Origin: JAFKFI01 sp963795435
GTDB lineage: Bacteria > Pseudomonadota > Alphaproteobacteria > Acetobacterales > Acetobacteraceae
Reading direction: 5' to 3'
Length of the DNA: 64,000 nucleotides
Assembly (NCBI GenBank): GCA_963795435.1
Contig: CAWCHV010000009.1
Coordinates: forward strand, 372,001-436,000
Position numbers and translations under genes: made by a program. Position 1 is the first letter of the stretch. Every line of letters starts with the position of its first letter. Shown piece by piece: positions 43,551-52,270 of the stretch. The notes beneath the pieces are model-generated. The model made no database searches and was not told the DNA's origin. It was given only the letters and a program-made list of their open reading frames with translations.

Positions 43551-45611
43551 ATGCGCTGGCCCGGGTTCGATGCGTGGGTGTTTTCGGTCAAGACGTTCGC
43601 CGGGGCGATGCTCGCGCTGTTCATCGGCTTCGGCGTCGGCCTGCCGCGTCCCTACTGGGCGATGGCGACGGCCTACATCGTCGCGCAGCCGCTGACGGGC
43701 GCGATGCGCTCCAAGGGCGTGTTCCGGGTTTGCGGCACGCTGCTGGGCGCCTGCGCCTCGGTGGCGATGGTCCCCGCCCTGGCGAACGCGCCCGTGTTGC
43801 TGTGCCTCGCTCTGGCGCTGTGGACCGGGGCCTGCCTCGTTCTGGCGCTGCTCGACCGGACGCCGCGCAGCTACGTGTTCATGCTGGCAGGCTACACCGC
43901 CGCGATCATCAGCTTTCCGAGCGTGACCGACCCAGGCGCCATCTTCGATACGGCAGTCGCGCGCACGGAGGAGATCAGCCTCGGCATCCTATGCACGACC
44001 GTCGTGGGGGGCGTGGTGTTGCCCCGCCCGGTCGGCCCGGTGCTGTCGTTGCGTATTCGGGCTTGGCTGGTCGACGCGGCGCGCTGGAGCCGGGAGGCGC
44101 TCTCCGGCCAGCCGGCCGACGAGGCGCGACTCGCGGCGCGACGCAAGCTCGCCAGCGACATGGTCGAGATCGACATGCTTTCGACGCATCTCGCCTACGA
44201 CATTTCCAACCAGCAGCGCGCGACGCGCTGGGTGCGGGCCTTGCAGGCGCGCATGGCGTCGCTGCTGCCGGTCTTGGCCTCGATCGCCGACCGTTTAGCG
44301 GCTTTGCGGCAGGGTGGCGTGGCGGTGCCGCCGGGCGTCGAGAGAATCCTCGCCGAGCTGGCCGGCTGGATACCCGCTGGCCCGCGCGATGCCGCGCCGG
44401 ATTTCCGCAGGACGATCGCCGAGCTCGAACCCTCGATCGGCGCCGACGCGGGGTGGCGCGAGATGATGTTGTCCAGTCTCCTCCTGCGCCTGCGCGAGCT
44501 GGTCGACATCTGGCAGGATTGCCGCGAGCTGTGGCGGCACATCGAGCGGGGCGGCGGCGCATTGCCTCACCGGCTCGCCTTCCGAACGGAAGCGGCGCTC
44601 CTGCGCCATCGCGACCCGCGCATGGCGCTGCTCTCGGGCTTCGCCGCCGCTGTCGCCATCCTGCTCGTCTGCGGGTTCTGGATCGGCTCGGGCTGGGCGG
44701 ACGGGGCCGTGGCGGCCGAAATGGCCGCCGTCGCCTGCTGCTTCTTCGCCGCCCTCGACGACCCAGTGCCGGCGATCCTGTCCTTCCTGTTCTATTCCCT
44801 GGTGGCGATCGCCATCGTCGCCGTCTATCTCTTCGCCGTGCTGCCGATGGTGCATGATTTCGTCATCCTGGCGTTGGTGCTGGCGCCGGCGTTCCTGTTC
44901 TTCGGCCTGCTTTCAGCGAATCCGGCGACCTACGCGGCCGGCATGGCGCTAGCCGCCAACGGCGCCACGCTGATGAGCCTGCAGGACACCTACAACGCCG
45001 ATTTCGCGGTGTTCGCCAACAACGCAATCGCCCTGGTGATCGGCGTTGCGTCCGCCGCGGCGGTGACGCGGCTGATCCGCTCGGTGGGGGCGGAATGGAG
45101 CGCCCGACGACTGATGCGCGCGGGCTGGGCCGATCTCGCCGAGGTGGCGTCGCGACCCGCCGGATCGCGCCAGGGCGCGCGCGAGCGGGCCGCGTTGGCC
45201 GGGTTGATGCTGGATCGGCTGATCATCGCCGTGCCGCGCCTCGCGCTTTCGGACGCGGGCGCCGACGCCGCCGCGCGCGCCATGCTGGCCGACGTACGCA
45301 TCGGCCTCAACATCCTCGACCTGCAACGTCATCGCCGGACGTTGCCCGGCCAGGCGCAGGGCAGCATCGAGGCGCTGCTGCTGGCGCTCGCGCGATATTT
45401 TCATGGCCGCGCGCGGCGCGGCGGGATGGTGTCCTCCCATCCAGCGCCGCTGCTCGACCGGATCGACGCGGCGCTCGCCTCGGTCGCCGCCAGCCCGCCC
45501 GCCTCGCGTCGGCGGCTGAGCGGCCTCCTCCTTGCCCTGGTCGGCATCCGGCGCGGGCTGTTCCCCGGCGCGCCCGATTACCGCCCGCCTGACACGAGCG
45601 TCGCGGTATGA
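43551..45611 (+). CDS. FUSC/AaeB-like aromatic acid efflux pump subunit
   Basis: A 686-residue inner-membrane protein with two membrane blocks of about five helices each (residues about 12-160 and 365-510), separated and followed by cytoplasmic helical domains. The layout and length are those of FUSC (PF04632) proteins such as AaeB and fusaric-acid exporters. It is followed by DUF1656 and HlyD genes with overlapping codons, forming a complete AaeB-AaeX-AaeA-type tripartite-like efflux unit for aromatic carboxylic acids (inferred from families). Confidence 0.88.
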   Translation: MRWPGFDAWVFSVKTFAGAMLALFIGFGVGLPRPYWAMATAYIVAQPLTGAMRSKGVFRVCGTLLGACASVAMVPALANAPVLLCLALALWTGACLVLALLDRTPRSYVFMLAGYTAAIISFPSVTDPGAIFDTAVARTEEISLGILCTTVVGGVVLPRPVGPVLSLRIRAWLVDAARWSREALSGQPADEARLAARRKLASDMVEIDMLSTHLAYDISNQQRATRWVRALQARMASLLPVLASIADRLAALRQGGVAVPPGVERILAELAGWIPAGPRDAAPDFRRTIAELEPSIGADAGWREMMLSSLLLRLRELVDIWQDCRELWRHIERGGGALPHRLAFRTEAALLRHRDPRMALLSGFAAAVAILLVCGFWIGSGWADGAVAAEMAAVACCFFAALDDPVPAILSFLFYSLVAIAIVAVYLFAVLPMVHDFVILALVLAPAFLFFGLLSANPATYAAGMALAANGATLMSLQDTYNADFAVFANNAIALVIGVASAAAVTRLIRSVGAEWSARRLMRAGWADLAEVASRPAGSRQGARERAALAGLMLDRLIIAVPRLALSDAGADAAARAMLADVRIGLNILDLQRHRRTLPGQAQGSIEALLLALARYFHGRARRGGMVSSHPAPLLDRIDAALASVAASPPASRRRLSGLLLALVGIRRGLFPGAPDYRPPDTSVAV

Positions 45612-45820
45612 TCGCCGAGGTCAACGTTTATGGCGTGTTCGTTTCGCCGCTGCTGCTCTATGCGCTGGCGGCGTTGGTGCTGATGGCGGCGCTCCGTCGC
45701 GGTTTGGCGGTGGTGGGATTCTACCGCACGGTATGGCATCGCGCGCTGTTCGACCTGGCGCTGCTGGTCATCCTGCTGGGCGGGATCGTGTTCACCGCCG
45801 ATCTCCTGGAGGGGCCGTGA
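45608..45820 (+). CDS. DUF1656 (AaeX-like) small membrane protein
   Basis: A 70-residue protein with two transmembrane helices (residues about 11-31 and 45-65) and the conserved DUF1656 pattern: EVNVYGVFVSPLLLYAL at the start, and FYRTVWHRALFDLALLVILLGG. It overlaps the FUSC gene (ATGA) and the HlyD gene (GTGA). AaeX homologues always sit between or beside aaeA and aaeB, but their role is not known. Confidence 0.9.
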   Translation: MIAEVNVYGVFVSPLLLYALAALVLMAALRRGLAVVGFYRTVWHRALFDLALLVILLGGIVFTADLLEGP

Positions 45821-46692
45821 GACGGTGGCCCGCCTCGCTCGGCCGGGTCGCCCTCACGCTGGTCGTGGTGGCGATCGCCAGCGTCATCGGATGGCAGCTC
45901 TGGGTCTACTACATGGAGGAACCCTGGACGCGCGACGGCGTGGTGCGGGCCGACGTGGTCGGCGTCGCGCCGGACGTCTCCGGTCTGGTGAGCGAGGTGC
46001 TGGTGCATGACAACCAGCAGGTCCGCAAGGGCGACGTGCTGTTCCGCATCGACAAGGAACGGTTCACCATCGCCCTGCAACAGGCCGACGCGGCGCTGCG
46101 CGTCCAGCGCGCCAGGCTGCAGCAGGCGGGGCGCGAGCTGGACCGCTACCAGGCGCTGTCCAATGTCGAGGTCTCGAAGCAGAAACAAGAGCAGGTGATG
46201 GCCGCCGCGGAGGAGGCGGGGGCGGCCTACCAGCAGGCGACGGCGGACCGGTCGCTCGCCCAGCTCAATCTCGACCGCTCGGACGTGACCGCGCCGGTGA
46301 ACGGAACGATCACCAATTTCGACATGCGCCCGGGCGATTACGTCACCGCCGGGCACGCTGTCGCCGCGCTGGTTGACAGCGGCACGCTCTATGTCGCCGG
46401 GTATTTCGAGGAAACCAAGCTGCCCCGCATCCATGTCGGCGACCCCGCCTCGGTGCGGCTGATGGGCGAGCGCACGGTGCTCCGGGGCCACGTCCAAAGC
46501 ATCGCCGGCGGCATCCAGGACCGCGAGCGCCAGACCGGCGGCGGCCTGCTCGCCAACGTCAATCCCACGTTCAGTTGGGTGCGTCTGGCGCAGCGCATCC
46601 CGGTGCGCGTGGAGATCGACAAGGCGCCCCCGAATGTCCGGCTGCTGCCCGGTCGCACGGCGAGCGTCTGGATCGGCCGTTCGCCTCCGTAG
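45817..46692 (+). CDS. HlyD/AaeA-type membrane fusion protein
   Basis: A 291-residue periplasmic adaptor. One N-terminal transmembrane helix (residues about 8-26) is followed by a lipoyl-like half (VVGVAPDVSGLVSEVLVHDNQ), a coiled coil (residues about 80-160), the second lipoyl half and a beta barrel. The GTG at 45817 overlaps the DUF1656 stop and has GGAGGGG just upstream. It would link the FUSC pump to the outer membrane; no TolC-like gene is next to it. It converges with the unknown minus-strand gene, 15 bases away. Confidence 0.9.
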   Translation: MRRWPASLGRVALTLVVVAIASVIGWQLWVYYMEEPWTRDGVVRADVVGVAPDVSGLVSEVLVHDNQQVRKGDVLFRIDKERFTIALQQADAALRVQRARLQQAGRELDRYQALSNVEVSKQKQEQVMAAAEEAGAAYQQATADRSLAQLNLDRSDVTAPVNGTITNFDMRPGDYVTAGHAVAALVDSGTLYVAGYFEETKLPRIHVGDPASVRLMGERTVLRGHVQSIAGGIQDRERQTGGGLLANVNPTFSWVRLAQRIPVRVEIDKAPPNVRLLPGRTASVWIGRSPP

Positions 46693-46707
46693 GTGCGGCG
46701 AACGAAA

Positions 46708-47211
46708 TCATCCGCCCGGACCGGGCGAACCCTTGTATGCCGGAATCCGGACCGTCACCGGCGCGCTCAGCGCGAGGCGCTGCCATCGCTGGATCCCGCC
46801 GTCCACGCCTTCGCCAGCTTCAGGGTCATCAGCCTGCGGCGTCGTCCCATAACCTGCACATACCGACAGCCGGTACTCTCCAGGCCTTGGCGCGGCGATC
46901 CGGTCGGCGTTCCACAATCGGTCGAGCGCCAGCGGCCATGAGAGGGTGAAGCGTCGTTCAGCAACTTCTCCCGGATCGAGCCGCGCCACGGCCGGAGGGA
47001 AATAGCCGAACACCTGCGCGCCCGCTTGAAGCCGACCGCGCGCAAAGGAAAGCTCGATCGAGTTGCCGTCCTGGCGGAAGATGAGCCACCCGTCATCGAC
47101 CATCCACGCAGGCCGCCCACTGGCATTGCGGACCGCATACTCGACCGTCGTTGCCGGCGGTTGCGCGGTGCTCGCGACGGAGGTGATATCGACAACCAGA
47201 CTGCCGGACAT
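46708..47211 (-). CDS. Unknown protein beside the DUF4157 gene (candidate partner)
   Basis: A 167-residue protein with a beta-sandwich-like pattern of alternating hydrophobic strands (ATTVEYAVRNASG, DGWLIFRQDGN, RRFTLSWPLALDRL, EYRLSVCAGYG) and no signal peptide or transmembrane segment. No family was recognised. The ATG at 47211 is 34 bases downstream of the DUF4157 gene on the same strand, so the two are probably cotranscribed. A cognate partner, chaperone or immunity protein is possible, but this is inference from position. Confidence 0.6.
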   Translation of the reverse strand: MSGSLVVDITSVASTAQPPATTVEYAVRNASGRPAWMVDDGWLIFRQDGNSIELSFARGRLQAGAQVFGYFPPAVARLDPGEVAERRFTLSWPLALDRLWNADRIAAPRPGEYRLSVCAGYGTTPQADDPEAGEGVDGGIQRWQRLALSAPVTVRIPAYKGSPGPGG

Positions 47212-47245
47212 TCGCTGCTCTTGGCGTCTCCCCACTCGCTTTGTC

Positions 47246-48760
47246 TCAGGGTATCGTATCGGTGATCTTGTAGTTGGCCTTGTGGGCTTTGTTGTAGGCT
47301 TCGCGCCATTTGATGCACAGCGCGCGGGCAGTGGACCAATTGACGGTACCAGGGGATGTCTTGCTCCGCCAGAACGACTCGCCGCATTGCGGGTCCTTGA
47401 AAGTGCCGCGTAGGTCGATGCCATGCTCCGCGCGCAAAGCGTTTTCTCGTGCAACGGTCTGCTGGTGGCCGCCCTCGCCGCGAGTTGCCGCCGCGTCCGG
47501 TCCGTGCATTCCGCTATTGCCGAGCCACGCATGACCGCAGAGTTCGTGGCCGAGCACCAGCCAAGGGTCGATGTTCAACGCCGTCCCCGACGCGGTGGCC
47601 GCTCCCCACAGCTTTGTGCTGTTCGGCGACGGCGCCGTTACGTTCCCCCCGGAGCCGCCCGGGTTCACCCCGTTCGCCTTGTCACGGTCATCGAAATCCG
47701 TATGGGGCCAGGATTTGTCGTCGACCGTGATCTTCCAGAGGTTCGGCGAACCCGCCAGATCGCAAATGCAACCGCAGCCGGTCGAGGTCTTGGACTGCTG
47801 CGCGCCCGATGGTCCAGGCGGGCCGGCCATGCCGGGCGGCAAAGCGGGCACCGCGCAGAACGACGGATCGATCTTCGCCTCGCCAGTGGCGGGATCGACA
47901 CTCGGGGTACCGCTCGGGCACAGGGTCTTCAGATAGGAGTCGATGGTCGCGGCGTTGGTCTGCACCGCGCCCTTGCCGCCGGGCGTGTCGATCATGTCGG
48001 CGGGTTTGCTCACCATGAGCTTTCGTTGCATACGCGGCTGCGAGGCGGGCGCACGGCCCTGCTGCACCGTATGGGCCAGTTCGTGCGCCAGGAACCGGCG
48101 CCCGGCATTGGTGCCGGCCGCGTACTCGCCCCTGCCGAAGACGATGTCCCGACCGACCGTATAGGCGCGCGCGCCGACCGAGCGGGCGGACGCGGCAGCG
48201 CGCTCGTCGTGATGGACCCGCACCTCGCCGAAATCGTGCCCGAAGCGGGGCTCGAAGAAACCCCGGATCGCCGGGTCGAGCGGTTGGCCGGGCGAACGCA
48301 GAACCTCATGCACGATGGCAGACCCCTGGCCGGCCGCGGCTTCGGTCGGTCCGGCCCGCTTGGTTTGCAGCGTCGTCTGCTCTTCCTTCTCGCAGGCAGC
48401 GCATTTGCGGCTGATCTGGGGCGCGGCGGCACCGAAGGCGAGTTCGGGGTCGGGCGCGCGCATCACCTGATCGGCGACCCGGTCTGCCTCATGCTCCAGC
48501 GGATCGTCGGCCTGCCCGACAATGAGCTTCGGCTGAATGATCCCCGGCCGCGGAGATGAGCCCCGAAATCGGTTGGCCCGCTCAGGAGGGAGCAGCGACA
48601 TCTTGCTGAAATCCCATGAGGCGCCAGTCCGCTGCGGGAAAGGCCGCGGCGCCGCCTGGGTGCGGATCGTGCTCGGGAGGAAACGCGCCTGCCGCGCCGG
48701 TTTGGCCGCCGGGCCGGCGGCTCGCTTCGTCTGTGTCCGGGCGACCGGCGGAGCAAACAT
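47246..48760 (-). CDS. DUF4157 (eCIS-core) protein with two His-Glu metal motifs
   Basis: A 504-residue protein. The N-terminal 120 residues are basic, Pro-rich and low-complexity, with CAACEKEE near 118. The DUF4157/eCIS-core domain (residues about 165-240) holds VHHDERAAASARSVGARAYTV, IVFGRGEY and HELAHTVQQG (HExxH, residues 226-230). A second segment has LVLGHELCGHAWLGNSG at 402-418 (HExxxH). A Cys cluster CGCICD lies between the two. DUF4157 proteins are often cargo or associated with extracellular contractile injection systems, but no sheath, tube or baseplate gene is here. It starts at ATG 48760, with AGAGG about 9 bases upstream, and is followed by the unknown gene. Confidence 0.82.
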   Translation of the reverse strand: MFAPPVARTQTKRAAGPAAKPARQARFLPSTIRTQAAPRPFPQRTGASWDFSKMSLLPPERANRFRGSSPRPGIIQPKLIVGQADDPLEHEADRVADQVMRAPDPELAFGAAAPQISRKCAACEKEEQTTLQTKRAGPTEAAAGQGSAIVHEVLRSPGQPLDPAIRGFFEPRFGHDFGEVRVHHDERAAASARSVGARAYTVGRDIVFGRGEYAAGTNAGRRFLAHELAHTVQQGRAPASQPRMQRKLMVSKPADMIDTPGGKGAVQTNAATIDSYLKTLCPSGTPSVDPATGEAKIDPSFCAVPALPPGMAGPPGPSGAQQSKTSTGCGCICDLAGSPNLWKITVDDKSWPHTDFDDRDKANGVNPGGSGGNVTAPSPNSTKLWGAATASGTALNIDPWLVLGHELCGHAWLGNSGMHGPDAAATRGEGGHQQTVARENALRAEHGIDLRGTFKDPQCGESFWRSKTSPGTVNWSTARALCIKWREAYNKAHKANYKITDTIP

Positions 48761-48997
48761 GGCAGCAGCCTCTGACCGATGCGAAGCCGACGCAATGAGG
48801 CGAAATCCGCGCCTCAGCCGAAGGTTTTCGCCATTCCGAAACGTTCTCGGCTAGTATAGACGCTTTCGAGGCGGACAGACGCTCGGAAACCGCCCTTGGG
48901 CCAATCTGGGCCAAAGTCGATAACCTCAGGCCCCGACCCCTCGAAGGCATGGCTGCAAAGCAGACAAGGCTGGGTGAAGGGGGGTGGGGCCACCGCG
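48761..48997. promoter_or_regulatory. Intergenic region with -10-like box for the DUF4157 gene
   Basis: About 237 bases between the DUF4157 start and the convergently spaced dehydrogenase stop. On the minus strand TATACT occurs at 48858-48853, about 90 bases upstream of the DUF4157 ATG, with no convincing -35 hexamer. The rest, including a GGGGGGTGGGG tract near 48980, shows no recognisable element. Confidence 0.25.
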
Positions 48998-50020
48998 TCA
49001 GGCGATCCGTATCACCACCTTGCCGACATGCCCCTGCGATTGCAGAAGCCGATAGGCGTTCTTCGCCTCGGCGAAAGGAAACACGCGGTCGACCACCGGC
49101 GTGATCCGGTGCAACGCGACGGCGCGGTTGAGCGCCTCGAACATCTGGCGCGAGCCGACATAGATGCCGCGCAGGGTCAGGCTGCTGCGCATCACCGGCG
49201 TCGGGTTGATCTCGCCGCCGGTCAGCACGCCGATCAGGTGCACCTGCCCGCCGACGCGCGTGCACGCCACCGAGCGCGGCAGCGTGCCGGCGCCGCCGAC
49301 TTCGACGACATGATCCACGCCCTCGCCGCCGGTCAGCGCGCGAACCCGCTCCTGCCACTCCGGATGCTGCTTGTAGTTCACCCCGTCGCTCGCACCGAGG
49401 TCGCGGGCGCGCGACAGCTTTTCATCGGACGACGATGTGGCGATGACGCGCGCGCCGGCGGCGTGCGCCAATTGCAGCGCGGAGATCGACACGCCGCCGG
49501 TGCCGAGTACCAGCACGCTCTGGCCGCTGACCAGAGGATGACCGCCGAACAGGGCGTTCCATGCGGTGACGCCCGCGCAGGGCAGCGTGGCGCCTTCGTC
49601 GAACGACAGGTGCGCCGGTAGATGCACCAGTCCGTTCTGGTCGAACAGCACGTATTCCGCGAGCACCCCGTCGATCGCGCCGCCGAGCGCGCTGGCGCCG
49701 TCCGCCGCGGTGATCGCGCCGCCGATCCAGCTCTGCATGAAGATGCCGGCCACCCGATCGCCCGGCTTGACGCGCGTGACATCGGCGCCGGTCTCCACCA
49801 CCTCGCCCGCGCCGTCCGACAGCGGCACGAGGTTCTCGGGTGCGGCGCCGCGCGCATAGCGCCCGCTCGCGACCATCAGGTCACGGTAGTTGAGCGACGC
49901 GGCCCGCATCCGCACCAGCACCTGCCCGCGCGCCGGGCGCGGAATGTCGCGCTCCGCGAGGGTCAGCGTGTCGATGCCGTCGGGTTTCGGGAAATGGTAA
50001 AATTTCATACGGTGCTCCAT
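48998..50020 (-). CDS. Zinc-independent MDR-family alcohol dehydrogenase/quinone reductase
   Basis: A 340-residue medium-chain dehydrogenase. It has the N-terminal GroES-like fold (VLVRMRAASLNYRDLMVASG), a SDGAGEVVETGADV segment, the Rossmann motif LGTGGVSISALQLAHAAG and the C-terminal HVGKVVIRIA common to NAD(P)-dependent reductases. Structural-zinc Cys residues are not evident. The ATG at 50020 overlaps the upstream dehydrogenase stop by one base; MKFYHF at 50008 is an alternative start. The substrate is unknown. Confidence 0.85.
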   Translation of the reverse strand: MEHRMKFYHFPKPDGIDTLTLAERDIPRPARGQVLVRMRAASLNYRDLMVASGRYARGAAPENLVPLSDGAGEVVETGADVTRVKPGDRVAGIFMQSWIGGAITAADGASALGGAIDGVLAEYVLFDQNGLVHLPAHLSFDEGATLPCAGVTAWNALFGGHPLVSGQSVLVLGTGGVSISALQLAHAAGARVIATSSSDEKLSRARDLGASDGVNYKQHPEWQERVRALTGGEGVDHVVEVGGAGTLPRSVACTRVGGQVHLIGVLTGGEINPTPVMRSSLTLRGIYVGSRQMFEALNRAVALHRITPVVDRVFPFAEAKNAYRLLQSQGHVGKVVIRIA

Positions 50021-51003
50021 CAGTAGCCGCGCGCGGTGTCGAACAGGTTTGGCAGGGGCCGCCCGTCGCGCAGCGCGCGCAGATTGTCGAAGAAGATGTC
50101 GAGGCTGAGCGGATTGTAGGTGCGCGGATCGTCGGCCGAGGTGTGCGGGCTCATCACCAGATTGGGCGTGCGCCAGAGCCGGTGGCCGGGCGGCACGGGC
50201 TCGGGCGTGAACACGTCGAGCACCGCGCCCGACAGGAGCCCGGCGTCGAGCAGGTCGCACAACGCTTCCTGATCGAGCAGCCCGCCGCGTCCGATATTCA
50301 CCAGCCCCGCGCCGCGCGGCAGCAGCATCAGGCGCCGGCGGTCGATCAGGCCGCGCGTGGCGTCGGTGAGCGGGCAAGCGAGAAGCAAACACTCCGTCGT
50401 GGGCAGGACGGTGTCGAGGTCGGCCGTCGCGATCACCCGCTCGCAATGCGGATGCGCGCCGCCGGTGGCGGTGCGGACACCGGTGACGCGCATCCCGAAC
50501 CGCGCCGCCTGCATCGCCGCCGCGCCACCCAGCGTGCCGAGGCCCACGATGGTGATGCATTGCCCCGCCAGCGTATGGCCCCACCGCTTTTCCCAGCGCC
50601 CGGAACGCTGGGCGGTGAGCATGGCGGGCATCCCGCTCGCGAGCATGAGCACGGCCATGATGGCGAACTCGCCCGCTTTCGCCGCGTGCGTGCCCCGGTT
50701 GTTGAGCAGCATCGCGCCGCCGGGCAGCCAGTCGAAGGGAGCCAGCGTGTCGAGCCCGGCAGAGGTAACGAACACCAGCTTCAGCCGCGCCGCATCGCGT
50801 GGCGGCAGTCGTCGCAATGTGTCGACATCGGTGACCAGCGCCTCGGCCTCGATCATCGCGTCGGCGAACTCGCGATCGGTCTCGCCGATGCTGACATGGT
50901 GATCCGCCCCGATGGCACCCGCGCGCGCCGCTGCCTCGGTCCATTGCCCGCGCGTGAAGGCGAACAACTCGTCGGCCGGCGGGTTCTGGATGTGAACGCG
51001 CAT
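50020..51003 (-). CDS. D-2-hydroxyacid dehydrogenase family protein
   Basis: A 327-residue NAD-dependent dehydrogenase of the glyoxylate/hydroxypyruvate reductase and phosphoglycerate dehydrogenase type. It has ITIVGLGTLGGAAAMQAARFG (NAD loop), TECLLLACPLTDATRGLI, LVNIGRGGLLDQEAL with catalytic Arg region, and the C-terminal MSPHTSADD His. The ATG at 51003 has GGAAGGGAG 6-14 bases upstream. It overlaps the following MDR gene, forming a two-gene operon, and is divergent from the pseudouridine synthase gene. The exact oxo-acid is not known. Confidence 0.88.
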   Translation of the reverse strand: MRVHIQNPPADELFAFTRGQWTEAAARAGAIGADHHVSIGETDREFADAMIEAEALVTDVDTLRRLPPRDAARLKLVFVTSAGLDTLAPFDWLPGGAMLLNNRGTHAAKAGEFAIMAVLMLASGMPAMLTAQRSGRWEKRWGHTLAGQCITIVGLGTLGGAAAMQAARFGMRVTGVRTATGGAHPHCERVIATADLDTVLPTTECLLLACPLTDATRGLIDRRRLMLLPRGAGLVNIGRGGLLDQEALCDLLDAGLLSGAVLDVFTPEPVPPGHRLWRTPNLVMSPHTSADDPRTYNPLSLDIFFDNLRALRDGRPLPNLFDTARGY

Positions 51004-51049
51004 CCCGCTCCCTTCCGCCCAGGTCCCGCGCCTGTCAACCTGCCGCGCC

Positions 51050-51694
51050 ATGCCGCCGATCCTGTTCCGTGACCAACGTTTCGTGGTGCTCGACAAGCCG
51101 GCCGGGCTGCCGGCGCATCCGGGACCGCGCGGCGGCCCGAGCGTCGAGGACTTTTTCCCCGAGCTATCCCGCCGCCGCGACGGGCCGTGGCTCGCGCACC
51201 GGCTGGACGCTGACACGTCGGGCTGCCTCGTCATTGCGCTGCGGCGTGCGGCGCTGATCGCCGCCCAGTCCGAGTTCGCCGCCGGGCGGGCGAGCAAGAC
51301 ATATTGGGCGGTGGTGCGCGGCGGTCCGGCGCGGGATGCGGGGACGATCGAGAACCGACTGCTCAAGGTCACGACGCCGGCCGGCTGGCGGATGGCGGCG
51401 GACCCGCGCGGTCAGCCGGCCGCAACCGACTGGCGTGTGCGCGGCCGCACCGGAGACGTTGCCTGGATGGAGCTGACGCCGCGTACCGGGCGGACGCATC
51501 AGGTGCGGGTGCATTGCGCCGACCTCGGATGTCCCATCGTCGGCGACCCCGTGTACGGCGGCGGCGAGGGCCGGCTGCACTTGCTGGCGCGCGCCATCGA
51601 ACTCGCGCTCGAACCGGCGCTGCGGGCGACCGCGCCTCCGCCGCCGCACATGGGCGCGGCACTCGCCGCCTGCGGGTGGCGGGGCGGGGTGTGA
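51050..51694 (+). CDS. RluA-family RNA pseudouridine synthase
   Basis: A 214-residue pseudouridine synthase. WLAHRLDADTSGCLVIA contains the catalytic Asp in the HRLDxxTSG motif, ASKTYWAVVRG follows, and ELTPRTGRTHQVRVHC is the conserved C-terminal motif. There is no S4 RNA-binding domain, so this is the short RluA/TruC-like form acting on rRNA or tRNA; the exact uridine is unknown. It is divergent from the D-2-hydroxyacid dehydrogenase gene with a 46-base gap. Confidence 0.9.
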   Translation: MPPILFRDQRFVVLDKPAGLPAHPGPRGGPSVEDFFPELSRRRDGPWLAHRLDADTSGCLVIALRRAALIAAQSEFAAGRASKTYWAVVRGGPARDAGTIENRLLKVTTPAGWRMAADPRGQPAATDWRVRGRTGDVAWMELTPRTGRTHQVRVHCADLGCPIVGDPVYGGGEGRLHLLARAIELALEPALRATAPPPPHMGAALAACGWRGGV

Positions 51695-51769
51695 CTCGGG
51701 TCACTGCGGCGCGAAGCGCGGCCGTCTAGGTCCAGGTTCGCGTCATTCACGCCACCAGAGGAGGCCACG

Positions 51770-52258
51770 ATGATCCACCACGTCTCGATCCCGGCAACCG
51801 AGCCGGCGCGGGTCGCGGACGCCCTCGCCGGACTGATGCAGGGCCGCGCCTTCCCGTTCCCCGGCCCGGTGCCGGGCGGCTTCATGGCGGTGAGCGGCGA
51901 CGAGCACGGCACCATGATCGAGGTCTATCCGGAGAACATCGTCTTCCGGCCGGGCGAGGGCCAGGAGCAGGTCGTGCCGATGACCGGCGCGCCGGTGCGC
52001 GACCACGCCTTCCATCTGCTGCTGTCGGTGCCGGTCGATCAGGAGACGGTGCTGCGGATCGGCAAACACATGGGCTGGATGACGAAGCTCTGCGGCCGCG
52101 GCGAGCCCGGCCGTGAGCCGCTGTTCCACGTCATCGAATTTTGGGTGGAGAACCGGTTGATGATCGAGGTCGCCACGCCCGAGATGGTCCCGGCCTACGC
52201 GAAGCTGAGCCAGTTCCCGGTGCTCGAGACGCTCTTCTCGGAGCGGCGGGCGGCCTGA
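51770..52258 (+). CDS. Conserved VOC-like hypothetical protein
   Basis: A 162-residue protein with the strand-helix order of a glyoxalase-like (VOC) fold: MIHHVSIPATEPARVADAL at the start, and HGTMIEVYPENIVF and HAFHLLLSVPVDQE later. Likely metal ligands cannot be assigned with confidence, although His and Glu are present in each half. GGAGG lies about 7 bases before the ATG. It converges with the glycosyltransferase gene. No function is claimed. Confidence 0.6.
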   Translation: MIHHVSIPATEPARVADALAGLMQGRAFPFPGPVPGGFMAVSGDEHGTMIEVYPENIVFRPGEGQEQVVPMTGAPVRDHAFHLLLSVPVDQETVLRIGKHMGWMTKLCGRGEPGREPLFHVIEFWVENRLMIEVATPEMVPAYAKLSQFPVLETLFSERRAA

Positions 52259-52270
52259 GCGCCCCTATAT

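Noticed and set aside
47246..48760. Part of a complete contractile injection system
   Set aside because: There are no sheath, tube, baseplate, spike or ATPase genes within reach, only one DUF4157 gene and an unknown partner.
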